Below are positions 1 through 8,111 of a DNA stretch of 64,000 nucleotides, piece by piece. The notes beneath the pieces were generated by a model, which was not told the DNA's origin, made no database searches, and saw only the letters and a list, made by a program, of their open reading frames with translations. The stretch is from UBA4416 sp038327195 (GTDB lineage Bacteria > Bacteroidota > Bacteroidia > B-17B0 > Aurantibacillaceae). Numbering within the stretch: the first letter of the stretch is position 1; each line of letters starts with the position of its first letter. Made by a program: the position numbers and the translations under genes. The stretch lies in NCBI GenBank assembly GCA_038327195.1, contig JBBQKU010000013.1, positions 40,486-104,485 on the forward strand, read 5' to 3'.

Positions 1-25
1 TTAACAGATTAAAAAGTATAACAAA

Positions 26-457
26 ATGAACAACGAAAAAATAAAACTATTCTTAGTAGATGATGATGCCGTGTTTTTAAAATCATTAGAAATTGAATTT
101 TTACAGCATGCTGATTTTGAAGTAGAAACTTATTCTACAGGAGAATTTTGTGTGAAAAATTTATCCCATAATCCGGATGTAATTATTTTGGATTATCATT
201 TAGATGGGATTGAAAAAACTGCAATGAACGGAATGGAAACATTGGATAAAATTAAGGCTTTTAATGATGACATACCTGTTGTAATGTTGTCTTCACAAGA
301 TAAAATAGAAATCGCAATAGACTGTATGCATCATAAAGCATTTGATTATGTAGTGAAAAGTGAAACAGCATTTGTTAGATTACAAAAAATTTTTACTACA
401 ATTTTTCAATATAAAAAAATGGAAAAAGAATTAAGTTGGTATATGGATAGAATGTAA
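26..457 (+). CDS. Single-domain response regulator (receiver only)
   Basis: 143-residue CheY-like receiver domain with no output domain, so it probably acts by protein-protein contact or as a phosphorelay intermediate. The acidic pocket is Asp12-Asp13-Asp14, the predicted phosphoacceptor is Asp56 in the strand VIILDYH, Ser89/Ser90 take the conserved Thr/Ser place and Lys111 the conserved Lys place. An insertion after Asp56 (DGIEKTAMNGMETL) lengthens the beta3-alpha3 loop slightly. No histidine kinase is visible in the window; the partner may lie to the left. A degraded second receiver follows at about 602-891, so this was probably once a pair. Family call is firm, partner unknown. Confidence 0.93.
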   Translation: MNNEKIKLFLVDDDAVFLKSLEIEFLQHADFEVETYSTGEFCVKNLSHNPDVIILDYHLDGIEKTAMNGMETLDKIKAFNDDIPVVMLSSQDKIEIAIDCMHHKAFDYVVKSETAFVRLQKIFTTIFQYKKMEKELSWYMDRM

Positions 458-601
458 TGTATTTAAAGTGAGGCTTCTTTCAAATATTTTTTCTTATTAG
501 TTTATATTCTTAAAATAAGTAATGAAATTGTAAAAAATACTTCTGAAAATAATATAATATCTAAACTCAATTAAATAATTTTAAACGGCGAAATCAGAAA
601 T

Positions 602-891
602 AGCCATTGCAACTTAAAACCAGTTGCTTCTAAGATAATAACTATTGAAAATTGTTTTCCGCCTAGTTTACTTATATGTGATGTGTTAATGCCAGAAATC
701 GATGGACATTAATTATTAAAAATATATTCCATTTGAATCTGCCTTTTCGAGTTCCATTTATATTTAGCACCACACTTCCTGAAAAAATTGATAGGATTGA
801 TACTTTAAAATTTGGAGTTGATGATTATACTGTTAAACTATATGAATTAGTTGAACTATAGAAAATAATAGAAATGTGGATTGATAAATAA
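602..891 (+). pseudogene. Degraded response regulator receiver domain
   Basis: No open frame survives, but receiver-like peptide can be read in pieces. From 602 one frame gives a segment ending in LLICDVLMPEIDGH, the usual beta3 strand with its phosphoacceptor Asp, then a TAA at about 710. In another frame from about 736 it continues as PFIFSTTLPEKIDR and FGVDDYTVKLYEL, matching beta4-alpha4 and the conserved Lys of beta5, broken by TAG at about 859 and ending at TAA 889-891. At least one frameshift and two stops separate the pieces. It lies just downstream of an intact receiver gene and differs from it, so it looks like an independent decayed regulator. Confidence 0.72.
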
Positions 892-903
892 TCTACATTT
901 TTT

Positions 904-2541
904 TTATTTTTTATTTTCTCTCAATATGGTTGGTTCAACACCGCTCAGTATTGATAGAATGGTGTAATTTAAAAAAAAACGATATGGATTATGATCCATT
1001 TTAATTTTTGATATTCTTAAATTACCTCCAATTTCAGGATTACTTTCAAATATTTTGAAATTATTTGCAACCAATGATTTGATTTTTTGACTTATTCCAT
1101 TTTTATTATTAAACTTATTAAGCATTTCAACTTTTAAACCATGATATTTAAATTTCATTGTACCATATGCGTATTTTTCTTCCGCGGTAAATGAAAAATT
1201 GAGGTAATCAATAACGCCACTTCTAAATTGCAGATTCTTTACAGGAATAATAATGGAGTTAAAAGATGATAAAGTCATTTTGGTAAGATTTCCAGAACAA
1301 GAAAAATGTTCTTTAGTAAAATTTAGAGGAAAATTGTATTTTATATTGAATTTTCCCTTATTCATAATATATCCACTTGCCTTTGCTTCTATACTTTGAT
1401 TTTCTGAGGTTAAGCTGGAGTCATTTTGAATTCCAGTAACTATAACATCGAAATTATTTATTGAAATTTTACCCGTTGAAAAGGCGTGAGGGTGGATAGC
1501 TTCAAAAATAATTTTGCTGTTTTTCATTTCAATGGTATCTATTGAAATTTGAAATGGAACACTTTTAATCATAACTTGGATCGAAGGACGTATAATCTTT
1601 GCTAGCGGTAATCGGTTATCTCTATAAACATCAATATTGCATCCAGATAATCCAATCTTATTAATAATCATTATTTTTTTATCTAACATTAATTTATAAT
1701 TAATATTTGAAATTATTATTTTGCTAAATTCTGTTTCAACTCTACTTGTTTGCCTCCCCGCTTTTTTAGCAAAATCATTTTTGCTATAATTTGGAATCAA
1801 CTTTAAAGAGTCAAATATCATGATTGATTTATTATAATCTACAAATAATTTTTTAGATTTTATAGTGTATAAACTATCGTTTCCAATATTGCATTTGAAA
1901 TTATCCATAATAATTTCAAATTTTTCAAAAGCAATCGCTTCACTTATTTTTGTTTTTGATAAATCAATATGTATGTTTTCGCAATTTAAATGATTAGTTA
2001 GAGAATTGAATATTGGAATTTCTCCATCTTCATTATGTAAAATTTTGAATTTTAAGTTTTTAATATTAAGGTGATTTATTAGAATAGATTTTATTAATGA
2101 CCTGTTTTTTTTGTTCGTTGGATTAGAATGTAATCCTTTGTTTTTTGTTTGATTAGAGCCGAGATAAATAATTAATTCCGGCTCGATAAAATCTAGAGAG
2201 TAAATATTAATTTTACGTTCTAATATATATTTAACTATTGATAAATCATTAATTTTTAAAGATTTGACATTAAATAAAAGATATTTATTTGACGTTTTTT
2301 CTTTTTTAAATGGCTCAATTGTGAAATTGGTTACCTTAATAGAATATGAAAATAAGTCCACATTTAGTTCATCCAAGTTTAATTTATATTCATGATTTGA
2401 TGATTCATAAACATAAGTTTTTATATTCTTAATAATGCTTTTATTAAAATATATATTTAAAATAAAGGCTGGAATAACCAAAACAATAAGTATGGAAATC
2501 AAAATATAACTCGTTATTCGAATAGGTTTTGTGTTGAACAT
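904..2541 (-). CDS. AsmA/DUF748-like membrane-anchored envelope protein
   Basis: 545 residues: an N-terminal membrane anchor (about residues 8-30) followed by a long periplasmic part of repeating beta-strand character, and a C-terminal stretch with a second short hydrophobic patch. The layout resembles AsmA/DUF748 proteins of Bacteroidota, which are thought to bridge the periplasm in lipid or envelope maintenance. I base this on architecture rather than on a diagnostic motif. The gene is alone on the minus strand and diverges from the AI-2E permease gene. A TATCTTTG -7 element on the minus strand lies at 2579-2586, about 40 nt before the ATG. Confidence 0.6.
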   Translation of the reverse strand: MFNTKPIRITSYILISILIVLVIPAFILNIYFNKSIIKNIKTYVYESSNHEYKLNLDELNVDLFSYSIKVTNFTIEPFKKEKTSNKYLLFNVKSLKINDLSIVKYILERKINIYSLDFIEPELIIYLGSNQTKNKGLHSNPTNKKNRSLIKSILINHLNIKNLKFKILHNEDGEIPIFNSLTNHLNCENIHIDLSKTKISEAIAFEKFEIIMDNFKCNIGNDSLYTIKSKKLFVDYNKSIMIFDSLKLIPNYSKNDFAKKAGRQTSRVETEFSKIIISNINYKLMLDKKIMIINKIGLSGCNIDVYRDNRLPLAKIIRPSIQVMIKSVPFQISIDTIEMKNSKIIFEAIHPHAFSTGKISINNFDVIVTGIQNDSSLTSENQSIEAKASGYIMNKGKFNIKYNFPLNFTKEHFSCSGNLTKMTLSSFNSIIIPVKNLQFRSGVIDYLNFSFTAEEKYAYGTMKFKYHGLKVEMLNKFNNKNGISQKIKSLVANNFKIFESNPEIGGNLRISKIKMDHNPYRFFLNYTILSILSGVEPTILRENKK

Positions 2542-2578
2542 TTAGTAAATGATGTAACTAAAAAATTATTTATCTTTA

Positions 2579-2586
2579 CAAAGATA
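2579..2586 (-). promoter_or_regulatory. -7 element for the AsmA-like gene
   Basis: On the minus strand this reads TATCTTTG, a full match to the Bacteroidota -7 consensus TAnnTTTG. No TTTG is present at the expected -33 place. The element is part of a small palindrome (TATCTTT-GT-AAAGATA). Confidence 0.5.
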
Positions 2587-2615
2587 CTTTTTCAGGATAT
2601 TTATTTTATTTAAAG

Positions 2616-2680
2616 TACTAATTATGTTAATATTTTTTAAAACTATGTATAAGTATAAAATTGAATGTTCCCCATCTTTG
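2616..2680 (+). promoter_or_regulatory. Weak candidate for the shared stress-type promoter array (AI-2E gene)
   Basis: TACTAA at 2616, TGTTAA at 2625, TGTATA at 2646 and TTTG at 2677 fall at exactly the spacings (N3, N15, N25) seen before four other stress units in this window. The first box is poor and the other two each differ from TGTAAN at one base, so this is the least certain member. The ATG lies 24 nt after TTTG. Confidence 0.35.
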
Positions 2681-2703
2681 TTAAAAAATCACTATATTAA
2701 ATT

Positions 2704-3795
2704 ATGAATTTCACATCAATTTCTGTTATAAAAAAAATGCTCGTTTTATTTTTGGTAATTTTAGGCCTTTATTATGCGAAAGATTTTTTAATTCCATTAG
2801 CAATTGCAGCTGTTATTGCTACTTTATTTCTACCATTTTGTAAATGGATGGAATCAAAAAAAATTGGTAGAGGTATAGCAACACTTATCAGCGTTATAGC
2901 TTTATTGTTATTTATGATTAGCATACTTACATTACTTATATGGCAAGTTTCTTTACTGACTAATGATTTTGAATTATTAAAACAAAGATTTGTTGATACA
3001 AGTGAACATATACAAGAGTATATATTTGACCAATTTGGAATTACAGCAGAGAAGCAAACACAAATAATAAAATCTCAGCAGTTATCTGTAACAAAACTAA
3101 TCCCAGGCTTAGTAGGGTCTTTGACATCAAATTTTGCCAGTTTAATCTTGACTTTAGTTTATATTTTCTGTTTGATTTATTATAGAGGACACATTAAGCA
3201 GTTTTTGCTTAAATTATCTGTTGATTCTCAAAGACATGAAACTGAAAAAGTTATTTATAGAGTTGCTCAAGTATCACAGCAGTATTTATTAGGGTTGTCT
3301 AAAATGATTTTTTTATTATGGATTATGTATGGAATTGGTTTTTCAATTATTGGTGTAAAAAACGCAATTTTTTTCGCTATTCTTTGTGGCCTTTTAGAAA
3401 TTGTCCCTTTTATTGGAAACATCACAGGTACCCTAATTACTGTTTTAATTGCCACAATACAAGGTGCTAGTCCAGCTATGTTACTTGGCATTATTGGAAC
3501 TTACGGATTAGTTCAATTTATACAGGGCTGGGTTTTAGAGCCAATAATTGTTGGTTCTCAGGTCAAAATAAATCCAATGTTTACGATTATAGCATTGGTA
3601 ATAGGAGAGCTAATATGGGGAATTCCTGGGATTTTTTTAGCCATACCTATTATTGCCATGTTTAAAATTATTTGTGATCATATTGAGCCTTTAAAGCCAT
3701 ATGGTTTTTTAATTTCTGAAATTGAAACGTCAAAGGCGAAAATAAGTTTCACAAAAAAAATTATTAAATGGTATAAAAGTAAAATTTCTCACTAA
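2704..3795 (+). CDS. AI-2E family (PF01594) membrane permease
   Basis: 363-residue polytopic membrane protein with about seven to eight hydrophobic segments: two near the N-terminus, a soluble part at about residues 90-140, then a helix-rich C-terminal half. The latter contains the family-typical run around LLEIVPFIGNITG and a later LEPIIVGSQVKINP. The family (YdiK, PerM, TqsA) is poorly defined; members are proposed exporters of AI-2, or Na+/H+ antiporters, so the substrate is unknown. Genes of this type often sit among general-stress genes in Bacteroidota, as here. Possibly controlled by the weak array at 2616-2680. No terminator-like hairpin was noticed downstream. Confidence 0.88.
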   Translation: MNFTSISVIKKMLVLFLVILGLYYAKDFLIPLAIAAVIATLFLPFCKWMESKKIGRGIATLISVIALLLFMISILTLLIWQVSLLTNDFELLKQRFVDTSEHIQEYIFDQFGITAEKQTQIIKSQQLSVTKLIPGLVGSLTSNFASLILTLVYIFCLIYYRGHIKQFLLKLSVDSQRHETEKVIYRVAQVSQQYLLGLSKMIFLLWIMYGIGFSIIGVKNAIFFAILCGLLEIVPFIGNITGTLITVLIATIQGASPAMLLGIIGTYGLVQFIQGWVLEPIIVGSQVKINPMFTIIALVIGELIWGIPGIFLAIPIIAMFKIICDHIEPLKPYGFLISEIETSKAKISFTKKIIKWYKSKISH

Positions 3796-3850
3796 TTTTT
3801 ATATCAGTTTTTTTTAAATTAAAATTTTAAAATAAACTAAATTAGTAGTA

Positions 3851-3915
3851 AGTGAATATTGCAATAATAGGAAATAATTATATAATACTTTCTCAAAATT
3901 TAGTTGTCACCTTTG
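3851..3915 (+). promoter_or_regulatory. Stress-type promoter array before the His/Lys-rich small protein
   Basis: AGTGAA at 3851, TGCAAT at 3860, TATAAT at 3881 and TTTG at 3912, with spacings N3, N15 and N25 identical to the other arrays. TTTG is followed by TATCGT, as in the array at 7786, and then by a 7-bp hairpin (TTATGAA/TTCATAA, loop 6) at 3921-3940. Confidence 0.55.
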
Positions 3916-3956
3916 TATCGTTATGAAAATGTATTCATAATTTAAAACTTAACAAC

Positions 3957-4214
3957 ATGTCAAATACTGAAACAACACCGAAAAAAGAAACTCCATTATT
4001 TACTCCAGAAGCTAGTAAAATTGCTGTTGAAAACCACAAAAAAACTGTTACTCATTTAGAAGCAGCAGCAAAAAGTCACACTGAAGCAATTAAGCATCAT
4101 GAAGAAAAAAATGAAGAAAAAGCAGCAAAAAGCACAATAGTTGCTCATGGTCATTTGTCATTAGCTAATGATGCACACAAAGAAATTTCTAAACAACATG
4201 CTTTAAATAAATAA
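3957..4214 (+). CDS. Small His/Lys/Glu-rich stress-cluster protein
   Basis: 85 residues, hydrophilic, no signal peptide or membrane segment, predicted mostly helical. It holds many histidines (HHEEK, HGHLS, NHKK) together with alternating Lys, Glu and Ala, which suggests a helical cytoplasmic protein that may bind metal or nucleic acid; this is inference only. I do not recognise a named family, though similar short proteins occur in Bacteroidota stress clusters. It is a single-gene unit with a promoter array upstream (3851-3915) and a clear intrinsic terminator at 4238-4270. Start chosen at the only ATG, 42 nt after the TTTG element. Confidence 0.75.
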   Translation: MSNTETTPKKETPLFTPEASKIAVENHKKTVTHLEAAAKSHTEAIKHHEEKNEEKAAKSTIVAHGHLSLANDAHKEISKQHALNK

Positions 4215-4237
4215 GTTTAAAAAAATTGTTTGAATTT

Positions 4238-4270
4238 AAAAAGCACTAAACTTATGTTTAGTGCTTTTTT
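4238..4270 (+). terminator. Intrinsic terminator
   Basis: Arms AAAAAGCACTAAAC and GTTTAGTGCTTTTT form a 14-bp stem with a 4-nt loop (TTAT) ending in a T run, 24 nt after the stop of the small His-rich gene. Confidence 0.85.
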
Positions 4271-4557
4271 ATTAACCTTACAAATTGCACTGATCTAATA
4301 AAAATATTTAAATCGTGAACTGAAGTTTATTTAAAAGAAGATATGTTGTACTAAGAAAATATATTTGAAAAATACCTATTATAATACCATTTTAAACTTA
4401 AATCTATAATTAACATTTTGACATGACATATATAGGATAGTCTTGTTCGTTAAACAACGTCTTTAGTAATTCTATATTATTCATTTTAGAGAAGTTTTAA
4501 ATTGAATTTTTGTTTATTTAAAAAATAAGCGGTGAAGAATTAAAAAAATTGATTTGA
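4271..4557. other. Non-coding stretch with a possible regulator fragment
   Basis: No supported gene. On the minus strand 4484-4410 an uninterrupted 24-codon piece begins MNNIELLKTLFNEQDYPIYV, which resembles the alpha3-beta4 part of a response-regulator receiver. It is too short to call. An ATAATACCAT stretch at about 4381 resembles motifs at 32679 and 60208. Confidence 0.3.
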
Positions 4558-4573
4558 AGTGATATATCTCACA
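4558..4573. promoter_or_regulatory. Crp/Fnr-type dyad
   Basis: AGTGATATATCTCACA contains GTGA-N6-TCAC, the half-site geometry of Crp-family operators. It sits 2 nt before the first box of the promoter array for the DUF4142 operon. Suggestive only; no such dyad stands before the other arrays. Confidence 0.35.
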
Positions 4574-4575
4574 CA

Positions 4576-4640
4576 TCGGAATGATGTAAGTTATTAATAT
4601 AATTATGTAACATAATATTTTTATAGTTTAATAATATTTG
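4576..4640 (+). promoter_or_regulatory. Stress-type promoter array before the DUF4142-DUF892-UspA operon
   Basis: TCGGAA at 4576, TGTAAG at 4585, TGTAAC at 4606 and TTTG at 4637; spacings N3, N15 and N25 are exactly those of the arrays at 3851, 7786 and 11420. The first codon used here lies 75 nt after TTTG. Confidence 0.65.
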
Positions 4641-4715
4641 TAAATACGATTTGATGTTGATATAACAAACAATAAATCATATTTAGTATAGAAATTTAAT
4701 TATTTTAAAAACAAA

Positions 4716-5303
4716 TTGAAAGCTGAGGGACATATAAATAGTAAATTTTTAAAATTTGTAATTGTTTCATTAATTTCAATTGCATTATTGTCATGTAATA
4801 CAAAACAAAAAAATGAAAATTTTAAAAAGGAATTTGATGATTATTCTAATTCAAAAACTAAAAATATAATTACAAAAAACGATTCCACTTTTATTATTTA
4901 TGCATCAGAAATAAACATAGAAGAAGATGTGCTTTCTCAATTAGTTCAACAAAATTCAATAAACAAAGATGTTTTGAATTTGGCAAAAATGATCGAATCT
5001 TCAAATAATAATCTATCAGCAGATTTAGAAACCCTCGCAACTAAAAAAAATATTGGAGTGTCTACTATTCCTACCACTAAAATTAATGATGAGTATAAAT
5101 TGTTGAGTAATAAATCAGGTGATGATTTTGACAATACTTATTGTGAAATGGTAATAGGAATTCATAGAGATGCAATTAATGCTTTTGAAAAATTATCAAA
5201 TGAGACTCTGGATTCTGAATTTAGGATATTGGCCTATGCAACATTAATTAATCTAAGGCTAAATCTAAATTATGCAATTAAATGCAAATTAATTATAAAT
5301 TAA
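4716..5303 (+). CDS. DUF4142 lipoprotein
   Basis: 195 residues: a short N-terminal tail, a hydrophobic signal (about 10-26), a lipobox ending in LLSC with Cys27 as the likely lipidated residue, then a DUF4142-like helical region (about 58-190). DUF4142 is a ferritin-like helical-bundle family found near stress genes; its biochemical role is unknown. The start is TTG: it is the only usable start in this frame between a TAG at 4689 and the signal peptide. First gene of a tight operon with the DUF892, UspA and flavin-reductase genes (gaps 6, 41 and 48 nt). Driven by the array at 4576-4640. Confidence 0.75.
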   Translation: MKAEGHINSKFLKFVIVSLISIALLSCNTKQKNENFKKEFDDYSNSKTKNIITKNDSTFIIYASEINIEEDVLSQLVQQNSINKDVLNLAKMIESSNNNLSADLETLATKKNIGVSTIPTTKINDEYKLLSNKSGDDFDNTYCEMVIGIHRDAINAFEKLSNETLDSEFRILAYATLINLRLNLNYAIKCKLIIN

Positions 5304-5309
5304 TTCATA

Positions 5310-5885
5310 ATGGAAACACTACATATTAAACAGCTTAAAAAAAGCCAAAATAATTTTATATTAAATGACGATTATTCAATGATGCATGGATTACGAAATT
5401 TATTTATACTTGAACTAAAACACATTTATTGGTCTGAAAAATATCTCCTGAAAGCTATACCTAAAATTATATGTGCGGTTACTTCTTTAGAATTAGTGAA
5501 TGTGTTAAAAGAACATTTAGAGTTATCAAAAACTCACGTAATAAAATTAGAAAAAATCTTTGCTTTAATAAACGTGAAACCTGTTTCTCAAAAATGTGAA
5601 ATCATGACTAGTTTATTTTCTGATTTTGAAAAAAACATATATTTAAATAAAAAGGGAATATTGAGAGATGCTAGTATTATTTCAGAATTTTTGAAAAGTG
5701 AAAATTATGAAATAACAACTTATAAAACATTATGCACGTTTGCTAGAAATTTAAAAGAAAGAGATTCTGTTAAATTACTACATGAGATTTTGAATAAAGA
5801 AAAGGAATCAGATGAAAAGCTTTTTGATATTCTGGAAACTATGATGTATGAATTTGGAAACACATATGAATTAGAAAATGTATAA
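5310..5885 (+). CDS. DUF892 (YciF-like) ferritin-fold protein
   Basis: 191 residues. After about 25 poorly conserved residues comes a DUF892 domain: the helix LRNLFILELKHIYWSEKYLLKAIPKI, then EHLELSKTHVIKLEKIF and a late EIxxY-type segment (SENYEITTYKTL). DUF892 members such as E. coli YciF and YciE are dimeric ferritin-like four-helix proteins induced by stress; some bind metal, and their reaction is unsettled. It lies 6 nt after the DUF4142 gene and before a UspA gene, which fits a co-transcribed stress unit. The acidic and histidine residues expected of a metal site are partly kept, but I cannot judge metal binding from sequence alone. Confidence 0.85.
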   Translation: METLHIKQLKKSQNNFILNDDYSMMHGLRNLFILELKHIYWSEKYLLKAIPKIICAVTSLELVNVLKEHLELSKTHVIKLEKIFALINVKPVSQKCEIMTSLFSDFEKNIYLNKKGILRDASIISEFLKSENYEITTYKTLCTFARNLKERDSVKLLHEILNKEKESDEKLFDILETMMYEFGNTYELENV

Positions 5886-5926
5886 TTGTAATTTTATTAA
5901 TATAAAACTGTGAAAATTTTAAAAAT

Positions 5927-6778
5927 ATGAAAAATATCAAAAACATAGTTGTAGCAACTGATTTCTCAAACATCTCAATAAATGCTTTTGAATATGCTAA
6001 AGGGTTAGCTGATTCTTTAAATGCTACGTTAACTGTCGTTAATGTTATGGAGGATTTTATGATGATTTCTGACGTCTCAATTGCCCCATTTCCAGTAGTT
6101 TCTACTCAGGAAATAATCGATAAGATGGATAAATTTATTGAAGGAGAAAATCAGAAATTAAATACTCAAGCAATTGGAAATAAAATCAATATAAAAGTGT
6201 TAAATGGAAATCCTGCATCTGAGTTGATTGAACTATCTAAATCAAAAGACGTTGATTTAATAGTTATTGGCACAACAGGCGCGTCTAATGTTTTTAAAAT
6301 ATTTGGGTCAACAGCTGTTAAAGTTTCAGAAGAGGCAAATTGTCCTGTATTGTTAGTTCCACATGATGCAAAATGGAAAACTGTTGAAAAAATTATGTAT
6401 GCTGCAAATAGCGAGTCCATTTCAAAAAAAATGATAAAGGAAATAATAGACATTACAAATACACTAAATGCCGATATACAATTTGTAAATGTGAAAAATT
6501 ATGACCCAGTTTTTACACTTAAACAGAAGGAAATTGATTGGAATGATTTATTTGAAAATATTGGTTCTGATTTATATTTTGAAAGACATACAATATATGG
6601 TAATGATACTATTGAAGAATTAAAAAAGTTTAGTTTGGAAATAAACGCTGATATGATTGTATTCGTTGGTAATAATAGAAGTTTTTGGGGAAACTTGATT
6701 CGTGAAAATATTAGCAAAAAAATGGCTTTAACCACCACAATATCGATGATGGTACTGCATTTAAATGATAAGCTGTAG
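5927..6778 (+). CDS. Universal stress protein, two tandem Usp domains
   Basis: 283 residues, two UspA-like Rossmann-type domains: about 1-145 and about 150-280. The first keeps the ATP-binding signature (GTTGAS followed by GSTA, then CPVLLVPHD) and the N-terminal VVATDFS strand, so it probably binds nucleotide. In the second the matching stretch (VFVGNNRSFWGNLIREN) lacks the glycine pattern, so that domain is likely structural. Tandem Usp proteins of this size are common in Bacteroidota. It lies in the DUF4142-DUF892 operon, which supports a stress role. Confidence 0.92.
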   Translation: MKNIKNIVVATDFSNISINAFEYAKGLADSLNATLTVVNVMEDFMMISDVSIAPFPVVSTQEIIDKMDKFIEGENQKLNTQAIGNKINIKVLNGNPASELIELSKSKDVDLIVIGTTGASNVFKIFGSTAVKVSEEANCPVLLVPHDAKWKTVEKIMYAANSESISKKMIKEIIDITNTLNADIQFVNVKNYDPVFTLKQKEIDWNDLFENIGSDLYFERHTIYGNDTIEELKKFSLEINADMIVFVGNNRSFWGNLIRENISKKMALTTTISMMVLHLNDKL

Positions 6779-6826
6779 GCTTTAATACACATTAAGCACA
6801 AAATAAGTTTACTATTAAATAATTAA

Positions 6827-7384
6827 ATGAAACATATTTCAATTATATCATCAAGTGTTAGGGTTGGCCGTAATAGCCACAGAGTTTCTCTATATTTTCA
6901 AAATTTTTTGTTAGAAAACAATTTAGCAACTGCTGAAATATTAGATTTGAAAGAATTTAATTTTCCAATATTTACGGAACGTCTGAAATTTCAGAAAGAT
7001 CCCGCGCCAAATGTTTTAGATTTTGCTTCAAAAATAAAATCTTCAGATGGAATTATAATTGTTACTCCTGAATATAATGGTGGATATCCGGCTAGCTTAA
7101 AAAATGTAATTGATTTATTATTCGAAGAATGGAATCATAAACCAATTGGTATTTCAACAGTTTCAACAGGTAGTTTTGGCGGTTCTCAAGCTATAATTGC
7201 TTTACAATTTTCCCTATGGAAAATGAAAGCATGGACAATTTCTGCTATGTATCCTGTTCCAAATGTTTCTGAGCTATTTAATGAGTTTGGTGTTTCAGTT
7301 AATAAGGACGAATCAGATAAGTTGACTAGTTTGTTTGTAAAAGAATTAATTTGGTGCATGAATGCAAATAGTTTAACCCAGTAA
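6827..7384 (+). CDS. NADPH-dependent FMN reductase family protein
   Basis: 185-residue flavodoxin-fold protein (PF03358). The N-terminal loop SSSVRVGRNSHR is the FMN-phosphate-binding segment and TPEYNGGYPASLKNVID (about residues 84-100) is the typical family motif that packs on the flavin. Related enzymes reduce quinones, azo dyes or flavins with NAD(P)H and are linked with oxidative-stress defence; the physiological substrate here is unknown. Last gene of the stress operon that starts at 4716, separated by 48 nt from the UspA gene. No convincing terminator follows. Confidence 0.9.
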   Translation: MKHISIISSSVRVGRNSHRVSLYFQNFLLENNLATAEILDLKEFNFPIFTERLKFQKDPAPNVLDFASKIKSSDGIIIVTPEYNGGYPASLKNVIDLLFEEWNHKPIGISTVSTGSFGGSQAIIALQFSLWKMKAWTISAMYPVPNVSELFNEFGVSVNKDESDKLTSLFVKELIWCMNANSLTQ

Positions 7385-7507
7385 GGATTACAACTTGATA
7401 TTGTGTGAAATTTAAAATAAGTTAATTATGTAATTTGTTTTTAAATAGCCTTTAATTCATAAAAAACTTATTTGTTCATTTTTTCTTTATTCTAAATGTG
7501 TATTTAG

Positions 7508-7745
7508 TTGAAAATAAAATTTTTATTATTATCATTTTCATTCTCTTTTTCACAAGAAAAAAGGAATTATTAAAATAATGAGTTTGAAAATATTTCTGAA
7601 ATAATGAAAGAAATCTTATCTCTATAATTGTTACTAACAATTACTTTAAAGAGTACAATTTAGTAACTATGAAAAGTTGGTATGGTTATCCCTTTATTAT
7701 AACACCACTGGTATTTTGTTAAAAGATATAGAAATTGAACCATAG
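7508..7745 (+). pseudogene. Possible remnant of a small secreted-protein gene
   Basis: The gap 7385-7785 has no open gene. A signal-peptide-like start (TTG at 7508, then KIKFLLLSFSFSFSQEK) is closed by a stop after 20 codons, and in another frame 7683-7745 encodes WLSLYYNTTGILLKDIEIEP before a stop. Together they look like the two ends of a decayed exported protein. Weak evidence, given only because similar wreckage occurs in the other large gaps of this block. Confidence 0.28.
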
Positions 7746-7785
7746 AAATTAACTTTAGTTTAATATTTAACCATTTATTAAAATA

Positions 7786-7850
7786 TGTGAATCATGTAAC
7801 AAATTAAAATAGTTCTGTAATATAATTTCATGCAATTTGATTCAACTTTG
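7786..7850 (+). promoter_or_regulatory. Stress-type promoter array before the CsbD operon
   Basis: TGTGAA at 7786, TGTAAC at 7795, TGTAAT at 7816 and TTTG at 7847 (spacings N3, N15, N25). TTTG is followed by TATCGT and then a 5-bp hairpin (GTGGA/TCCAC, loop 6) at 7855-7870. The 5' part is also very similar in plain sequence to the array at 13434. Confidence 0.75.
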
Positions 7851-7887
7851 TATCGTGGAAATAAATCCACAATTAAATATAAATATT

Positions 7888-8076
7888 ATGACAAATTTAA
7901 CAGAATTAAAAGGTAACTGGAATGAAACAAAAGGAAAATTAAAACAAAAATTTGCTTTACTAACTGATAGTGATTTATTATTGGTTGAAGGGAAGCAAGA
8001 TGAAATGTTGGGACGATTACAAATTAAACTTGGAAAAACAAAAGAAGAAATTCATAAAGTAATTTCTGAATTATAA
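7888..8076 (+). CDS. CsbD family stress protein
   Basis: 62 residues. Begins MTNLTELKGNWNETKGKLKQKF, the hallmark of the CsbD family (general-stress proteins named from the sigma-B-controlled csbD of Bacillus subtilis), and keeps the later GKQDEMLGRLQ segment. Function unknown; small, soluble, helical. An in-frame TTG 51 nt upstream (7837) would lie inside the -7 region, so the ATG at 7888 is preferred. First gene of a unit with a coiled-coil lipoprotein and an outer-membrane barrel (gaps 35 nt each). Confidence 0.9.
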   Translation: MTNLTELKGNWNETKGKLKQKFALLTDSDLLLVEGKQDEMLGRLQIKLGKTKEEIHKVISEL

Positions 8077-8111
8077 TTATAAAATACATAAATAACTTAA
8101 AAACAAAAAAA

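Noticed and set aside
7403..7440. Seventh copy of the stress-type promoter array (TGTGAA near 7403, TGTAAT near 7426)
   Set aside because: The hexamers do not keep the N3 and N15 spacings and no TTTG lies at the right distance.
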